Part shown: piece by piece, positions 15,395-25,119 of the stretch
Position numbering within the stretch: the first letter of the stretch is position 1
Layout of the letters: the number at the start of each line of letters is the position of its first letter
DNA from: Gammaproteobacteria bacterium
Lineage (GTDB): Bacteria > Pseudomonadota > Gammaproteobacteria > DSM-16500
Reading direction: 5' to 3'
Length of the DNA stretch: 64,000 bases
Assembly: GCA_021156085.1 (NCBI GenBank)
Contig: JAJNBC010000005.1
Span: 1 to 64,000, forward strand
Made by a program: the position numbers and the translations under genes
The notes under the pieces: model-generated
Seen by the model: only the letters and a program-made list of their open reading frames with translations
What the model was told of the DNA's origin: nothing
Databases searched by the model: none

Positions 15395-16450
15395 TTATCT
15401 AGATAAATCGTCTTTCTCTTCACAATAGTGAGAATAGATATCTCTTCTACATGATTTAGCTACGTAATTAATAGAAGCTGAATTATTAATGGCCTCGTCC
15501 AATGTAGTGGTTGCTTCAATATACTGCACTTCTTGCGTATATTTTTTATCATTCAAATTTGTTATATCGTTTATAATTCTTAGATATAATGTGATTGGCT
15601 TCGATTTATCTGCAGGTAATTGCACAATCATAGCAGAAACTCCTTGTTCGCTATTAGGATTAGCTTTATTTCTTATGTCCGGATGAACATTCAAGGTTCT
15701 AAAAATACTATTATCTTGATAAGTATTCTCATAGCCTGCTTCAAATCTAGGTAATGGATTACTATTTTTCGCCTCAGTATTAAAACTAAAACGAATAAAT
15801 TTACTCAGTGTAAGCGTCGATAAATTATTTTCTAGAAGATTTGTGATCTTATTAAATCGAAGATAGGACGTTTGCTGTTTAACAAAAGGAAGAATATTGT
15901 ATTTCTTTAATTCTGGTAAAATGTAATGATTCGTTTGCGCAAAAATAATAGGTTTTTCGCTATTTTTTCTTGAATATAATTCGCATTTATAATCATCGTG
16001 TAAACCAATTTCACATAATAAAGCTTTTTGCCTATCAGCAAATATATAATTCCTGGCCCCGCCACCTTTAAATAGAGTAGCACTCTTTTCATTAATAGCT
16101 TCTACATTATCAAAATTTTCCAAAATATAGTGCATTCTATTATGCAATTCTACTTGGGAATTACGCTGACTAAACGGGATGCTGCTTGCATTTGTTACAA
16201 AGGCAACAAGCCCCGCTGAGTTTACGCCCATCTTAATGGCATATTTATTATTTTGTTCATGCGCATATAGTCCAAAAAATTTATATTTATTTTTATTGCT
16301 TACAGTGATAAATTCTTCTCGTCTAGGATAAAAATCACGGTTTTTAGCAATCAAAATTTCTGTAGGAGTAATGGCTCCCCAAACTGTACACCCTTGCGAT
16401 ATAGTTAGGAATATAAAATTTAATAATATCGCAAAAAATATTCTCAACAT
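15395..16450 (-). CDS. Secreted Ntn-hydrolase, linear amide C-N hydrolase (C45/choloylglycine-hydrolase-like)
   Basis: From the ATG at 16450, which has a GGAAG site, the 351-aa protein starts with a signal peptide (LRIFFAILLNFIFLTISQG) followed directly by Cys21 in CTVWGAITPTEILIAKNRDF. A Cys freed by processing, with a downstream KNRDF segment, is the hallmark of Ntn hydrolases related to penicillin acylase type II and bile-salt hydrolase. Such enzymes cleave linear amide bonds in N-acyl amides. Further family-like segments are GVNSAGLVAFVTNAS and ARNYIFADRQKALLCE. It would act in the periplasm or outside the cell. The substrate is unknown. Confidence 0.72.
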   Translation of the reverse strand: MLRIFFAILLNFIFLTISQGCTVWGAITPTEILIAKNRDFYPRREEFITVSNKNKYKFFGLYAHEQNNKYAIKMGVNSAGLVAFVTNASSIPFSQRNSQVELHNRMHYILENFDNVEAINEKSATLFKGGGARNYIFADRQKALLCEIGLHDDYKCELYSRKNSEKPIIFAQTNHYILPELKKYNILPFVKQQTSYLRFNKITNLLENNLSTLTLSKFIRFSFNTEAKNSNPLPRFEAGYENTYQDNSIFRTLNVHPDIRNKANPNSEQGVSAMIVQLPADKSKPITLYLRIINDITNLNDKKYTQEVQYIEATTTLDEAINNSASINYVAKSCRRDIYSHYCEEKDDLSR

Positions 16451-16568
16451 AATAACTTCCTTCCGAAATCTTAATATCAATCGCCGCACTGAAATGGAAG
16501 GTCACTTGCCATCATTCAATGTCCGTAAAAGTTGTACGGAAGTAGGACGATATAAAACGGTCACTAAT

Positions 16569-16907
16569 TTAATCATACATCAACTGATCTAATGATGTCA
16601 TTTCTCCGCGTGGTGTAGGCTGCACCAATTCATGCAACACATCAGTGATGCATAACATGCGTAACACATTCGGGGTAATATCATCAAAAATAACTTTTAC
16701 GCCCAAGGTGGCACCTTCCGTTTCTTCGAATGTCACACCTATTCCATAACCTAAGCACAATGAAGAGAGTTGATCCGCTCGTCGAGCAATAGCAGGCAAT
16801 AAACTGGTGGGAGCAAAAACTTCCTCCATTGTCATGGGCCGGCCATTTAAGCTAAACCGCACACCCATCGTCCTAGCTACTTTACATATTAACTCTGAGA
16901 TTTCCAT
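16569..16907 (-). CDS. icmS: IcmS, Dot/Icm effector chaperone
   Basis: The 112-aa acidic protein matches IcmS (about 114 aa in Legionella): MEISELICKVARTMGVRFSL, FAPTSLLPAIARRADQL, LCLGYGIGVTFEE and a C-terminal DVLHELV. IcmS pairs with IcmW to bind effectors lacking a strong C-terminal signal and deliver them to the DotL coupling complex in the cytoplasm. It follows icmT by 11 bp on the same strand, the conserved icmT-icmS order. It is not followed by icmR/icmQ here. The next gene downstream is the Ntn hydrolase. Confidence 0.93.
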   Translation of the reverse strand: MEISELICKVARTMGVRFSLNGRPMTMEEVFAPTSLLPAIARRADQLSSLCLGYGIGVTFEETEGATLGVKVIFDDITPNVLRMLCITDVLHELVQPTPRGEMTSLDQLMYD

Positions 16908-16918
16908 TTAAACTAACC

Positions 16919-17194
16919 TCATCTTTTCCACCAGGGCTGGGCAATTTTCCGGCTACCCGCAATGAATGAACGGAACCAGCGTAAAAAAACAATCAAGGAA
17001 AAACCATAACGTTCTAATGCTGCAAAGAAAACAGTAGCTATCATGGCCAAAAGAAATGTCCACAAGCGAATATGGAACAATAAAATGAGCAATGGAAAAC
17101 ATGCTCTAAAATCCAGAAAAAACAACCGGACACTTCTTGCTGAATCACGCCAATGAGCCATGAACAATATATCCTTGTAACGATTTTTTTTCAT
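16919..17194 (-). CDS. icmT: IcmT, small Dot/Icm membrane protein
   Basis: The 91-aa protein carries the IcmT signature: AHWRDSARSVRLFFLDFRAC, FHIRLWTFLLAM, LERYGFSLIVFLRWFRSF and a final QPWWKR. Two membrane segments are predicted (about 33-48 and 48-70). IcmT is an inner-membrane component required for effector export and, in Legionella, for egress. It is the first gene of the icmTS pair and is divergent from the SecA-like gene, with which it shares a 189-bp promoter region. Its length is close to the 86 aa of Legionella IcmT. Confidence 0.93.
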   Translation of the reverse strand: MKKNRYKDILFMAHWRDSARSVRLFFLDFRACFPLLILLFHIRLWTFLLAMIATVFFAALERYGFSLIVFLRWFRSFIAGSRKIAQPWWKR

Positions 17195-17320
17195 TATTGC
17201 CCAAAAGGATAGGTGCTGTCATCCCTGAAATCGATTTTTTCAAATATACGGTATTGACCCTCTTAGGAGAGTACGCCCTTTGGGGCTAAGCAAAGCAAAA
17301 TGTCAACAGACTTTAATTTA

Positions 17321-17349
17321 TTGCAATTGGTTTATTCTTAACATAAAAT
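17321..17349 (+). promoter_or_regulatory. Putative sigma-70 promoter of the SecA-like gene
   Basis: TTGCAA (17321-17326) and TAAAAT (17344-17349) are 17 bp apart, and the expected start leaves a leader of about 30 nt. CTTAAC (17337) and CTTAAT (17358) flank the -10, resembling PmrA half-sites but spaced 21 bp rather than 11. No clear Shine-Dalgarno sequence is visible before the ATG at 17384. Confidence 0.45.
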
Positions 17350-17383
17350 GTGCAATCCTTAATCACTTTTATTTACTATAGTT

Positions 17384-20300
17384 ATGACCGTATTATCTAC
17401 TCCTAAAGAATTACGCGAATGGAAATTAGAAACTAGTTTCTTAAATGATTTTGCAAAAATTGAAATAATGCTCTGTTTCGATAAAAAAGAACAGATTGAA
17501 GCAGATGACTTAAGCTGTTTTTTTTGGCAAGCACATGAAAAATTTCAATCTGTTCCTTCTTATTTACAATGCTCTAGGTTAGATTTTCTAAGATTTAAAA
17601 AGCCACATATTTTGGCTTTGATAAGCTATATAAAAAAGAATAAAACCACTTTATTTTTCTCTAAGCTAGTTTTAAACATAGATACTGTCATTTTTAAAAC
17701 TCCTCGAGCCCTCGCAGAAGAAAGAGGTCTATTAACAGAAAAGGATGAAGCAGATGTATTAGATAAAGAGACTCGCGACGCTCTTCGTAGGGAGAAAGTG
17801 CCTGAAGATTACTACCCCCTTGATACGATAATAGATGCGGACTGTCTTAGAGATTTGCTTGAAGCGCTTTCTCATAGCTCCCTTCAAGAATTATATTTTG
17901 AGGGGCCAGGTGCTTCTCAAGCCTTCGAGATACTGCAAAGGGATTTCCCACCAGAGGTGCATTATTTTATAGATTTTCCCGAGTTGAGAGATACGGAAAA
18001 ATACCGCATGTATCTACAAGCTATTCTTCCGCTCATACAGTCCAATAATTTAGCAAGGCTCTCAGACTCTCATTTAGAGCAAATAGCAATCAAGGAAGAG
18101 GAGGAAGAAACTAAAGATCCAATCGTAAGGCAAGCGAAAAAAATAAAATTAAAAGAACTTATCTGGGATCGCACCTCCTCGGCAGGTGCTTCATATATTA
18201 AATTTGAAGTTCAACATATAGAACAAGCACAGCATATTCAGCAAACCGAGGTTGTAACAATAATGGAAGAGCAGCATTTCGAGGAAATGCAAGAACAACA
18301 CGTACAATATAATGGCTCCCTGGTTGGATATGAAAAATTTATAAAAATGTGTGACATCAAAAATGAATTTGAAAAGCAGCAGATAAGAAGTGAATTATTT
18401 GCTAATTTACCTCATGCAATAAAATTTCTTTCTCGTACCGCTGCTGACGTTATGAGCTTCATAAATTGGCGTTTACTTTTCTCTTTAAATGCCAGGAACT
18501 TACCAGAAAATTTTATATTAAAAAAAACTGATCGGGGTGAGTTAGTATTAGACTACGATTTATATGCACCTGGAAAAAAATCAAATGCTTATACTCCTGT
18601 GGTTGAGGTGTATAGAGAAAAAGATTCTTTTACATTTACATTTGATCGCATTCCAGATGCCATATTATGTCAATGGAATGGCCAGATTGGCCCCTATTAT
18701 CTTCAAAAACCTCTTGATAGCCTATGGGCCCGTTATGGAGAGAAGGGAATTGAGTGGTTTTTTAAAGGGCTTAAAGCATGTAATGACGCTCACCCTGGGA
18801 TAGAGGGTTTTCTATTTTTTCATTATTTTCAGCATTTTCCACATTGGGATCATTTTCTTGATAAAAAAATTATTCTAGATTGCTTAGAGAAAATAATGAA
18901 TTATGATTCAGATCAACTTGCTTGTTTGAAAAAATTCCTCCAACACACAGGCTCTTCCCAACACAATTTAAAAATGACGTTGATTAGCTTCGATGTTTTT
19001 TGGGTGGAATGGACTCAAATGTGTAAAAAACATTCTATTGATATCAGTCGTATTCATACTGCAACCTGGACAACACCTATAGGGGGTAATCCTGTCGTTT
19101 ACATGGAGCGTTTGCTGGCATTATTAAAAAAAGCACGCGATTTAAAAGAACAAGTAGATTATTTAGATGACATTCTCTTAGATAATTATGGTCCCCACTA
19201 TGCTATGACAGAAGAGGATTTCCAGGTAGTTGTTTCTAAAAAAATGAGATTAAATTATGTTCCTGATGAACAAGATAAAATACCGTTTAACCCTCACAGA
19301 CAGGTATATCGGGTAGATTTAGAAAGAATACAATACGAGTTATGGTCTCACTTAGAAGATACATGGGGGCACGTACATCCACGCCCTCAGGCAGAAGATA
19401 GTAAAGAAGAAGACTGCTCACGTCCGGCATGGGCTGAAGATTCTTTTTATGAAGCAGTTTATCGGTTTATAGGGCAACAACGGCAGGGGATTTCTCTTCA
19501 AGCTTATCAAGCAGAATTAGAAAAATATGAAAAAAATCTAGGTTCTCACTTAGAACCTATTTTTGTTTCATTATTCTTTGTAGCACATGAAAGGTATTCA
19601 AGAAAAACAGATTTATATGAAGTATTTAGGTTATCAACTCAATTGAATATGAGCAGCCTTATTAACCAGCTTATACTTCATCTATCCCAGGCTTATTTCT
19701 CAGGTATTTTTCTAAATGCTCAAGAAGGTATTACTATCCTAAATAGCTTTTTCTCGCTAAATAGTAATGAATTTTATCACTTTTTCTACCTTCAATTACC
19801 TCGTGCAGAGCGTCGGCAGCTAGTAAGATCAACTATCATTCCTCACTATATGAAAAAACTATTTTTTCATTTATCTCATAATAAGCATAGCACGCTTAAA
19901 CTTTTAAAAAAGCTGTCAAGCACCAATAGCCAGCCCTTTATTTTCTCGCTGGATACCGCTGAGCTTTTAGGAGAGGAAGCGATTGTGGCGCAAGTTTACC
20001 GCGATGAATTATTGTTATTTTCTAATTTAATTAATTCGCAGGAAAATGAATACTTCTATGAGTATCGAGCAGACGAACATGCGGGGGATATTAAAGAAAA
20101 AATCGAGCAAGTAAGAAATTATTTAAAGCAAGCTGCTTCTAGCCCTAAGCCCAATAACTTAGATTATGCATTTAAAATAATAGTTTATTCAGCACAGGAT
20201 TTTAGTTATTCTGATTTTTTAAAAGTTTTTAATGAAATTAGCAAAATTAATAAATTTGATCCTAATATAGTTCAGCATTTGTTGAAAGAAAATGGTTTCA

Positions 20301-23300
20301 ATATTTTTGCTGAACTACCCGCATTTTCTCTTCGAGAAAGCGAAAATTTAAAAATTATCCTGATTAGTTTTATACGCTATTTAAGCGATCTAAAAAATCA
20401 TGAAGTGCAATTAGAAGAATTGACTAAACTAAATATAACAGAATTGAAAGAAAAATTAACCCGCGAATGGTTTTCTGGAGGTATTTCCGCTTTAAATCAA
20501 GTACAATTTCAATCTTTATTACATACTTTAAAGCAATGTACTATTGAGCAAGAATTTTCTTGTTTAGAAAACTCTTCCTTTACTGAAATATTAAAAAATA
20601 AAATACTTACCTTAAGAAGCTTTCAAGGAAGCATAAGCTTTGAAAATTTACCATCTATTGCCCAGGAATCAAAAAGCTTAGCTGAAGCCTTTCTATGTAT
20701 TATATCGAGAGAAAATTTCCAATATCATGAGCGTGAAGGAAAATTTACACAGCTCTTGGATAATATTGATTTTTCTTTACTCGAATTTGACACCCTCTTT
20801 CCCCTACTTTTATTACTAAAGGAGATGCCTAGTAGAAATTATTTAGGTATTTTAATTACCTTTTTTTCTAAGAAAAAAATAATTTCAGATAAAGAAAAAT
20901 GTCTAATATTACTTCGCATAATAAAAATATTACATTCTTCTTCTTTTTCTTCAAAATACATCGAAAAAATAATAGCCTTAGCAGATAAAAATAATTTAGA
21001 TAAAATAGATCGATTACGGGAATTTATTATTCCGGCATTTGCTAAGAATAATAATGATACTTTATTACATTGGATCATCACTGACGCTACAATTGATATC
21101 GATACCCGACTAACACTAGCGCAAATTACCCAATCTTCCGAGAATTATAGAGATTTAATCAAAAAGTTAATATCAAAGCTAAACATTGAGGAATTAAAGC
21201 TTTTTTTGGCAGAAATACGCCGATTTTCGCCTGAAAATCAAATTAAAATACTTGAAATCATTGTCCGCAGTGCTGCTATTTCTTCTAAAAACACGCAAGC
21301 CAACTATAAAATTGATTATGCTAATTTAGTAAGAAAAATTAGCAGTTTAGGCGACGATAAATTTAATACACTCTATATTTTTTTCGAAAAAACTACTGTT
21401 AACATAGCTTGCTTAAATGACGCTTTAAAAAAATATGAGCCTCTGCATTCTTTTGCTGATTTTTTATCTCGGCTTGAAAAATCTCCTTTTGGCGATCGTT
21501 CCTTAGAAGAGCAATTTGATATTACACAGATTGAACGTATTGTGAATGGTCTCTACGATATAACGCATAATAAACCTTATTCCTATACTTATCGCAAACA
21601 AGTAATGGAAGCATTCTTATTTGTGAATGCCGCAGGAAAAAATCTTCCCCTTTATCGCGATAAACCTGCTATAGATTTATCTAATCCAGAAATCCAAGAA
21701 TTATTTTTAGCAATTAAATCAAATTCCCAGGAATTTTCTCATCTTGATTTATTTCAACGTCGTTTATATGCACTGGGATTAATGCGAGAAGCTATTTTTC
21801 GTTCTACAGGTGAATTTCCTTATCCAATGCAAATGATTTCTTTAATTGACTGCATGATGCATAAAGGGGATGTGCTATCTAATATTGACACAGGACAAGG
21901 GAAAAGTTTAGTGGAGGCCATGAAAGCAGGATTATTATGGTTAACTAGCGATAGAGTAAGTGTCCCTACGCAAGCTATCATTGATGCAAAGCGTGATATT
22001 GAAATCTATTCTCCATTTTTTACTCTATTAGGCATTGCGCATGCTAAACTACCTATCACTTCAACTTCGCCTTTCGATACCTATCAAGCAAAAGGAATTA
22101 ATTACGGCACCGTACCGCAATTTGTTTTATTTGATGCAAGAGCTATTGCAGAAGGTGTGCAAATTGGTGACCCGAATGATTGTTTATCTCTTGTCATCAA
22201 TGAATCGGATCATACGGTTCTAGATGATAACGCTATCGATCGTTATGCCATCTCCCAGGGTGTGGGCATTGCAAATGAATGGATTTACACTGCTATCAAT
22301 GACTTTATTCTTACTTGTGGTCCATTTCGATTTGGGGATACTTTCGATTACCAAGATATTGCTTTACTAAAAAAGCATTTATTCGATTATGCTAAAAAGC
22401 ATAATAAATCGGATAAAATAATTCATAAATTTAATGATGAGCAATTTATCAAATGGATTGAATCGGCAATCCTTGTTAATTATAAATTAAGGAAGAACAT
22501 AGATTATGTTGTAAGTACAGAACCCGAAGAGAAAGTAATTAATGGTGAAAAAATTTCAACGCCTCTTGTGAAAATTTTGAAAGATTTTAGGCCCACTCCA
22601 GACTTGCGGTACGGTAATGGAATGCACCAGCTATTGTGTGCAAAACTGAATCAAGAAAATGGGGAAGACACAGATACTTTTTTTATTGACCCAGAAAGTA
22701 AAACCATTATTTCTTTAAATAAGCGAGCCATGCTTGATTGCTATCGATTAAGGCCTAATGGATTCATTTGGGGATCATCAGGCACGACGGCCGGCAATCA
22801 AGATGAAATTGATTATCAGTATCTTTCTTATGGTTTTGAGCTTTCGAAAGTGGAACCTCATCAGAAAAAGCAAGTGACTGAAGAAAAACCTATTATTACG
22901 AAGGATGAAGATGAACAATTTGACGCTATCATTAATCAAATTCGTCAAAATCACCAGCGTCCTGCCTTGATATTCCTGAAAGACATTGAGACCGCTAATC
23001 GTTTTTTTAAAAAACTAAAAGCAGAATTTCCTCATCGAGAAGAACATATACAACTATATACAGGCGTAGAAGATGAAAAAACAATTATTCAAAAAGCAGC
23101 TGGCCCTCACATGCTTACGGTTACTACACCTGCCTTAGGACGTAATACTAATATTCTTTATGATAGAACAAAGCGATATGATGTATACCGTGGGTTTATT
23201 GATACCTCCCGAAAAACAGCCCAGCAAGCAGGTAGAATAGGACGTCAAGGCTCTGAGGGAACGGTGTATACTATTTTAAATCAAAAAGATTTTCCTCATC

Positions 23301-24493
23301 TTTCTATAGAAGAAAAACAAAGAGAACTTGAGGAAATAGCGAAGAGAACTCGTGAATTTAATGATGAACTCTATGCTTTGATTGGGTATTTTTTAAGGCA
23401 TATAAAAAACCAGCTAACAGATAGAAAGCAATCTCGCGATTTTTTTACAAAAAAATGGCCTAGCTTTAGTGATAAATTGGAAGCTCTTTACTACCACTTA
23501 AAGCAAGACAATTTATATGATCAAGATGAATTTATTGAAAAGGCCATAACAGAATTTAACAATTTTAAAGAAAATAAAAAGCCATTATCTGCCGAAGAAA
23601 TAAAGCGTTTCTTAAATTACAAATATCCCCTTTCTGAAGAAAAATCACTTCCTGATGATCTTGTCTCAGTCACTATAAATGATTGCACTTTACCCGAAGT
23701 CATTGCGTATCATTTTCTAAATCAAGACAGCAAAAAAGATTCGCAGCGTTTTCTTTCTACCCTTCTTAAAGAACAAATCGCCTTATCAGAGAGCAGTGTT
23801 ATTAGACGATGGGTACGGTCTCAAGGCTATTTAAATGCTATGCTTAGTAACCCACGCCATATATTTAAATTATCGACAATGCAAACAACAAGTAGAGAAT
23901 CTAAGGAGGAAGATAATGAACAAGAATATAAGGAAGAATTAAATGATAACCTCCACCTAATAAAATCAGCCGTGACTACTTTGCTAGAGGAATATTTACA
24001 ATATAGTTGGTGGTTTGTTAGTCATAATAAAAAAGAAATCACTAAGAAATTACAGCGGGATGTAAAAAATGCCCAAGACATTCAATCTATCATAGCCTTG
24101 CTTCAAGAAGCCAAGATTTCTACTGTAAAAGCAGACATACAGGAAAATAAAAAACGCAAGATAAAATCAGTCAATATGACAGGAAGCCGGCTACAATCTA
24201 CTTTAACTCGTTCCTTAATACTAATGACAGCCTTAGGCTATGAGCCTATAAACGAAGAGCTAATGCAAAAACTACATGAGCAAACCACCGAATGTAAGAA
24301 ACAAGAAGACCCTTATAATGAAGCAGTCTTAGCTGAAAGTATAAGCATGGCTAAAAAATTGGATACTCGGCGGCCCGTAGGTATGATCGGTCGACTTAAT
24401 CTTTTCCCTAATCTCCCTATTTATTATGAAACTCAACAAAATAAAAAAGACCCCCCTTCTCCTCTCTCTCCTAAGGCCTCTCTTGAAAGCTAA
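17384..24493 (+). CDS. Giant protein with SecA-like DEAD ATPase core, candidate Dot/Icm effector
   Basis: In this 2369-aa protein, residues about 1480-2000 resemble the SecA motor. A Q-motif-like Gln lies in FPYPMQMISLIDCMMHKGDV. Walker A is DTGQGKSL with Lys1507. Motif II is NESD (1606-1609, usually DEVD), motif III-like is GSSGTTAGN, and motif VI is QQAGRIGRQG (1947-1956). Unlike true SecA (about 900 aa), a 1450-residue N-terminal part of unknown helical make-up precedes the motor. It includes a Gln/His-rich coiled stretch near residue 285. No C-terminal zinc motif of SecA is seen. Its place between icmT and dotD suggests a Dot/Icm role or cargo. Confidence 0.72.
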   Translation: MTVLSTPKELREWKLETSFLNDFAKIEIMLCFDKKEQIEADDLSCFFWQAHEKFQSVPSYLQCSRLDFLRFKKPHILALISYIKKNKTTLFFSKLVLNIDTVIFKTPRALAEERGLLTEKDEADVLDKETRDALRREKVPEDYYPLDTIIDADCLRDLLEALSHSSLQELYFEGPGASQAFEILQRDFPPEVHYFIDFPELRDTEKYRMYLQAILPLIQSNNLARLSDSHLEQIAIKEEEEETKDPIVRQAKKIKLKELIWDRTSSAGASYIKFEVQHIEQAQHIQQTEVVTIMEEQHFEEMQEQHVQYNGSLVGYEKFIKMCDIKNEFEKQQIRSELFANLPHAIKFLSRTAADVMSFINWRLLFSLNARNLPENFILKKTDRGELVLDYDLYAPGKKSNAYTPVVEVYREKDSFTFTFDRIPDAILCQWNGQIGPYYLQKPLDSLWARYGEKGIEWFFKGLKACNDAHPGIEGFLFFHYFQHFPHWDHFLDKKIILDCLEKIMNYDSDQLACLKKFLQHTGSSQHNLKMTLISFDVFWVEWTQMCKKHSIDISRIHTATWTTPIGGNPVVYMERLLALLKKARDLKEQVDYLDDILLDNYGPHYAMTEEDFQVVVSKKMRLNYVPDEQDKIPFNPHRQVYRVDLERIQYELWSHLEDTWGHVHPRPQAEDSKEEDCSRPAWAEDSFYEAVYRFIGQQRQGISLQAYQAELEKYEKNLGSHLEPIFVSLFFVAHERYSRKTDLYEVFRLSTQLNMSSLINQLILHLSQAYFSGIFLNAQEGITILNSFFSLNSNEFYHFFYLQLPRAERRQLVRSTIIPHYMKKLFFHLSHNKHSTLKLLKKLSSTNSQPFIFSLDTAELLGEEAIVAQVYRDELLLFSNLINSQENEYFYEYRADEHAGDIKEKIEQVRNYLKQAASSPKPNNLDYAFKIIVYSAQDFSYSDFLKVFNEISKINKFDPNIVQHLLKENGFNIFAELPAFSLRESENLKIILISFIRYLSDLKNHEVQLEELTKLNITELKEKLTREWFSGGISALNQVQFQSLLHTLKQCTIEQEFSCLENSSFTEILKNKILTLRSFQGSISFENLPSIAQESKSLAEAFLCIISRENFQYHEREGKFTQLLDNIDFSLLEFDTLFPLLLLLKEMPSRNYLGILITFFSKKKIISDKEKCLILLRIIKILHSSSFSSKYIEKIIALADKNNLDKIDRLREFIIPAFAKNNNDTLLHWIITDATIDIDTRLTLAQITQSSENYRDLIKKLISKLNIEELKLFLAEIRRFSPENQIKILEIIVRSAAISSKNTQANYKIDYANLVRKISSLGDDKFNTLYIFFEKTTVNIACLNDALKKYEPLHSFADFLSRLEKSPFGDRSLEEQFDITQIERIVNGLYDITHNKPYSYTYRKQVMEAFLFVNAAGKNLPLYRDKPAIDLSNPEIQELFLAIKSNSQEFSHLDLFQRRLYALGLMREAIFRSTGEFPYPMQMISLIDCMMHKGDVLSNIDTGQGKSLVEAMKAGLLWLTSDRVSVPTQAIIDAKRDIEIYSPFFTLLGIAHAKLPITSTSPFDTYQAKGINYGTVPQFVLFDARAIAEGVQIGDPNDCLSLVINESDHTVLDDNAIDRYAISQGVGIANEWIYTAINDFILTCGPFRFGDTFDYQDIALLKKHLFDYAKKHNKSDKIIHKFNDEQFIKWIESAILVNYKLRKNIDYVVSTEPEEKVINGEKISTPLVKILKDFRPTPDLRYGNGMHQLLCAKLNQENGEDTDTFFIDPESKTIISLNKRAMLDCYRLRPNGFIWGSSGTTAGNQDEIDYQYLSYGFELSKVEPHQKKQVTEEKPIITKDEDEQFDAIINQIRQNHQRPALIFLKDIETANRFFKKLKAEFPHREEHIQLYTGVEDEKTIIQKAAGPHMLTVTTPALGRNTNILYDRTKRYDVYRGFIDTSRKTAQQAGRIGRQGSEGTVYTILNQKDFPHLSIEEKQRELEEIAKRTREFNDELYALIGYFLRHIKNQLTDRKQSRDFFTKKWPSFSDKLEALYYHLKQDNLYDQDEFIEKAITEFNNFKENKKPLSAEEIKRFLNYKYPLSEEKSLPDDLVSVTINDCTLPEVIAYHFLNQDSKKDSQRFLSTLLKEQIALSESSVIRRWVRSQGYLNAMLSNPRHIFKLSTMQTTSRESKEEDNEQEYKEELNDNLHLIKSAVTTLLEEYLQYSWWFVSHNKKEITKKLQRDVKNAQDIQSIIALLQEAKISTVKADIQENKKRKIKSVNMTGSRLQSTLTRSLILMTALGYEPINEELMQKLHEQTTECKKQEDPYNEAVLAESISMAKKLDTRRPVGMIGRLNLFPNLPIYYETQQNKKDPPSPLSPKASLES

Positions 24494-24630
24494 GTTACCA
24501 TTCGAAAGGCTGACGGTAAAACGGATTAATAGATTTTTGAGCCCCGCCTTGACAACCCTCCTATATCTTGATTGAATCCCTGGTAGTAGCATTAGCTATC
24601 TTTCAAGCGAATCCAGGGAATACACCATTT

Positions 24631-25101
24631 ATGAACAATTATGTCCATCTCATTCTGATGATTATTCTGTCATTTATCCTAGTAGGATGCGCTAAACCAC
24701 CCGCCTCCAGCATGCCCGACAATGCAGGCACCTCACTGGCTGAAGCCTCTTATTCTGTGAGCCGGTCTATTGTGAGCTTGTCAGAAACCGCCCAAGCATC
24801 ACACCCTCTTCCTGAATTAGCAGCCCCTCCTAATCCTGCCTCCTATGGTATGGCGGGGCTCACCTCCATTGATTGGTCTGGCCCGGTTGAACCTTTAGTG
24901 AGGCAAATTGGTAAGGCTGCTAACTACCACGTTAGGGTACTGGGAGTCTCTCCTGCTATACCCGTTTTAGTAACAGTTTATGATAAAAATAGAATGCTAG
25001 CGGATGTGTTACGTGACGTAGGATATCAATGCGGGAGACGGGCGGCTGTGGTGATTTACCCAGAAAGTCGAGTAATAGAATTACGCTATGCGAAGAATTA
25101 G
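24631..25101 (+). CDS. dotD: DotD, outer-membrane lipoprotein of the Dot/Icm core complex
   Basis: I chose the ATG at 24631 (156 aa) because it gives a lipoprotein signal peptide, MNNYVHLILMIILSFILVGC, with lipobox LVGC. The frame open upstream from 24568 would bury it. The mature part has the DotD block SIDWSGPVEPLVRQIGKAAN, then RVLGVSPAIPVLV, LADVLRDVGYQ and a final VIELRYAKN. This is the N0-like fold related to secretin N0 domains. DotD, with DotC, places DotH in the outer membrane. It heads the dotD-dotC-dotB operon, 18 bp before dotC. Confidence 0.92.
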   Translation: MNNYVHLILMIILSFILVGCAKPPASSMPDNAGTSLAEASYSVSRSIVSLSETAQASHPLPELAAPPNPASYGMAGLTSIDWSGPVEPLVRQIGKAANYHVRVLGVSPAIPVLVTVYDKNRMLADVLRDVGYQCGRRAAVVIYPESRVIELRYAKN

Positions 25102-25119
25102 TCAGAAGGAAAAAATGGC

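Noticed and set aside
16522..16540. Terminator hairpin after icmS (TCCGTA/TACGGA)
   Set aside because: The stem is short and there is no T run on either strand.
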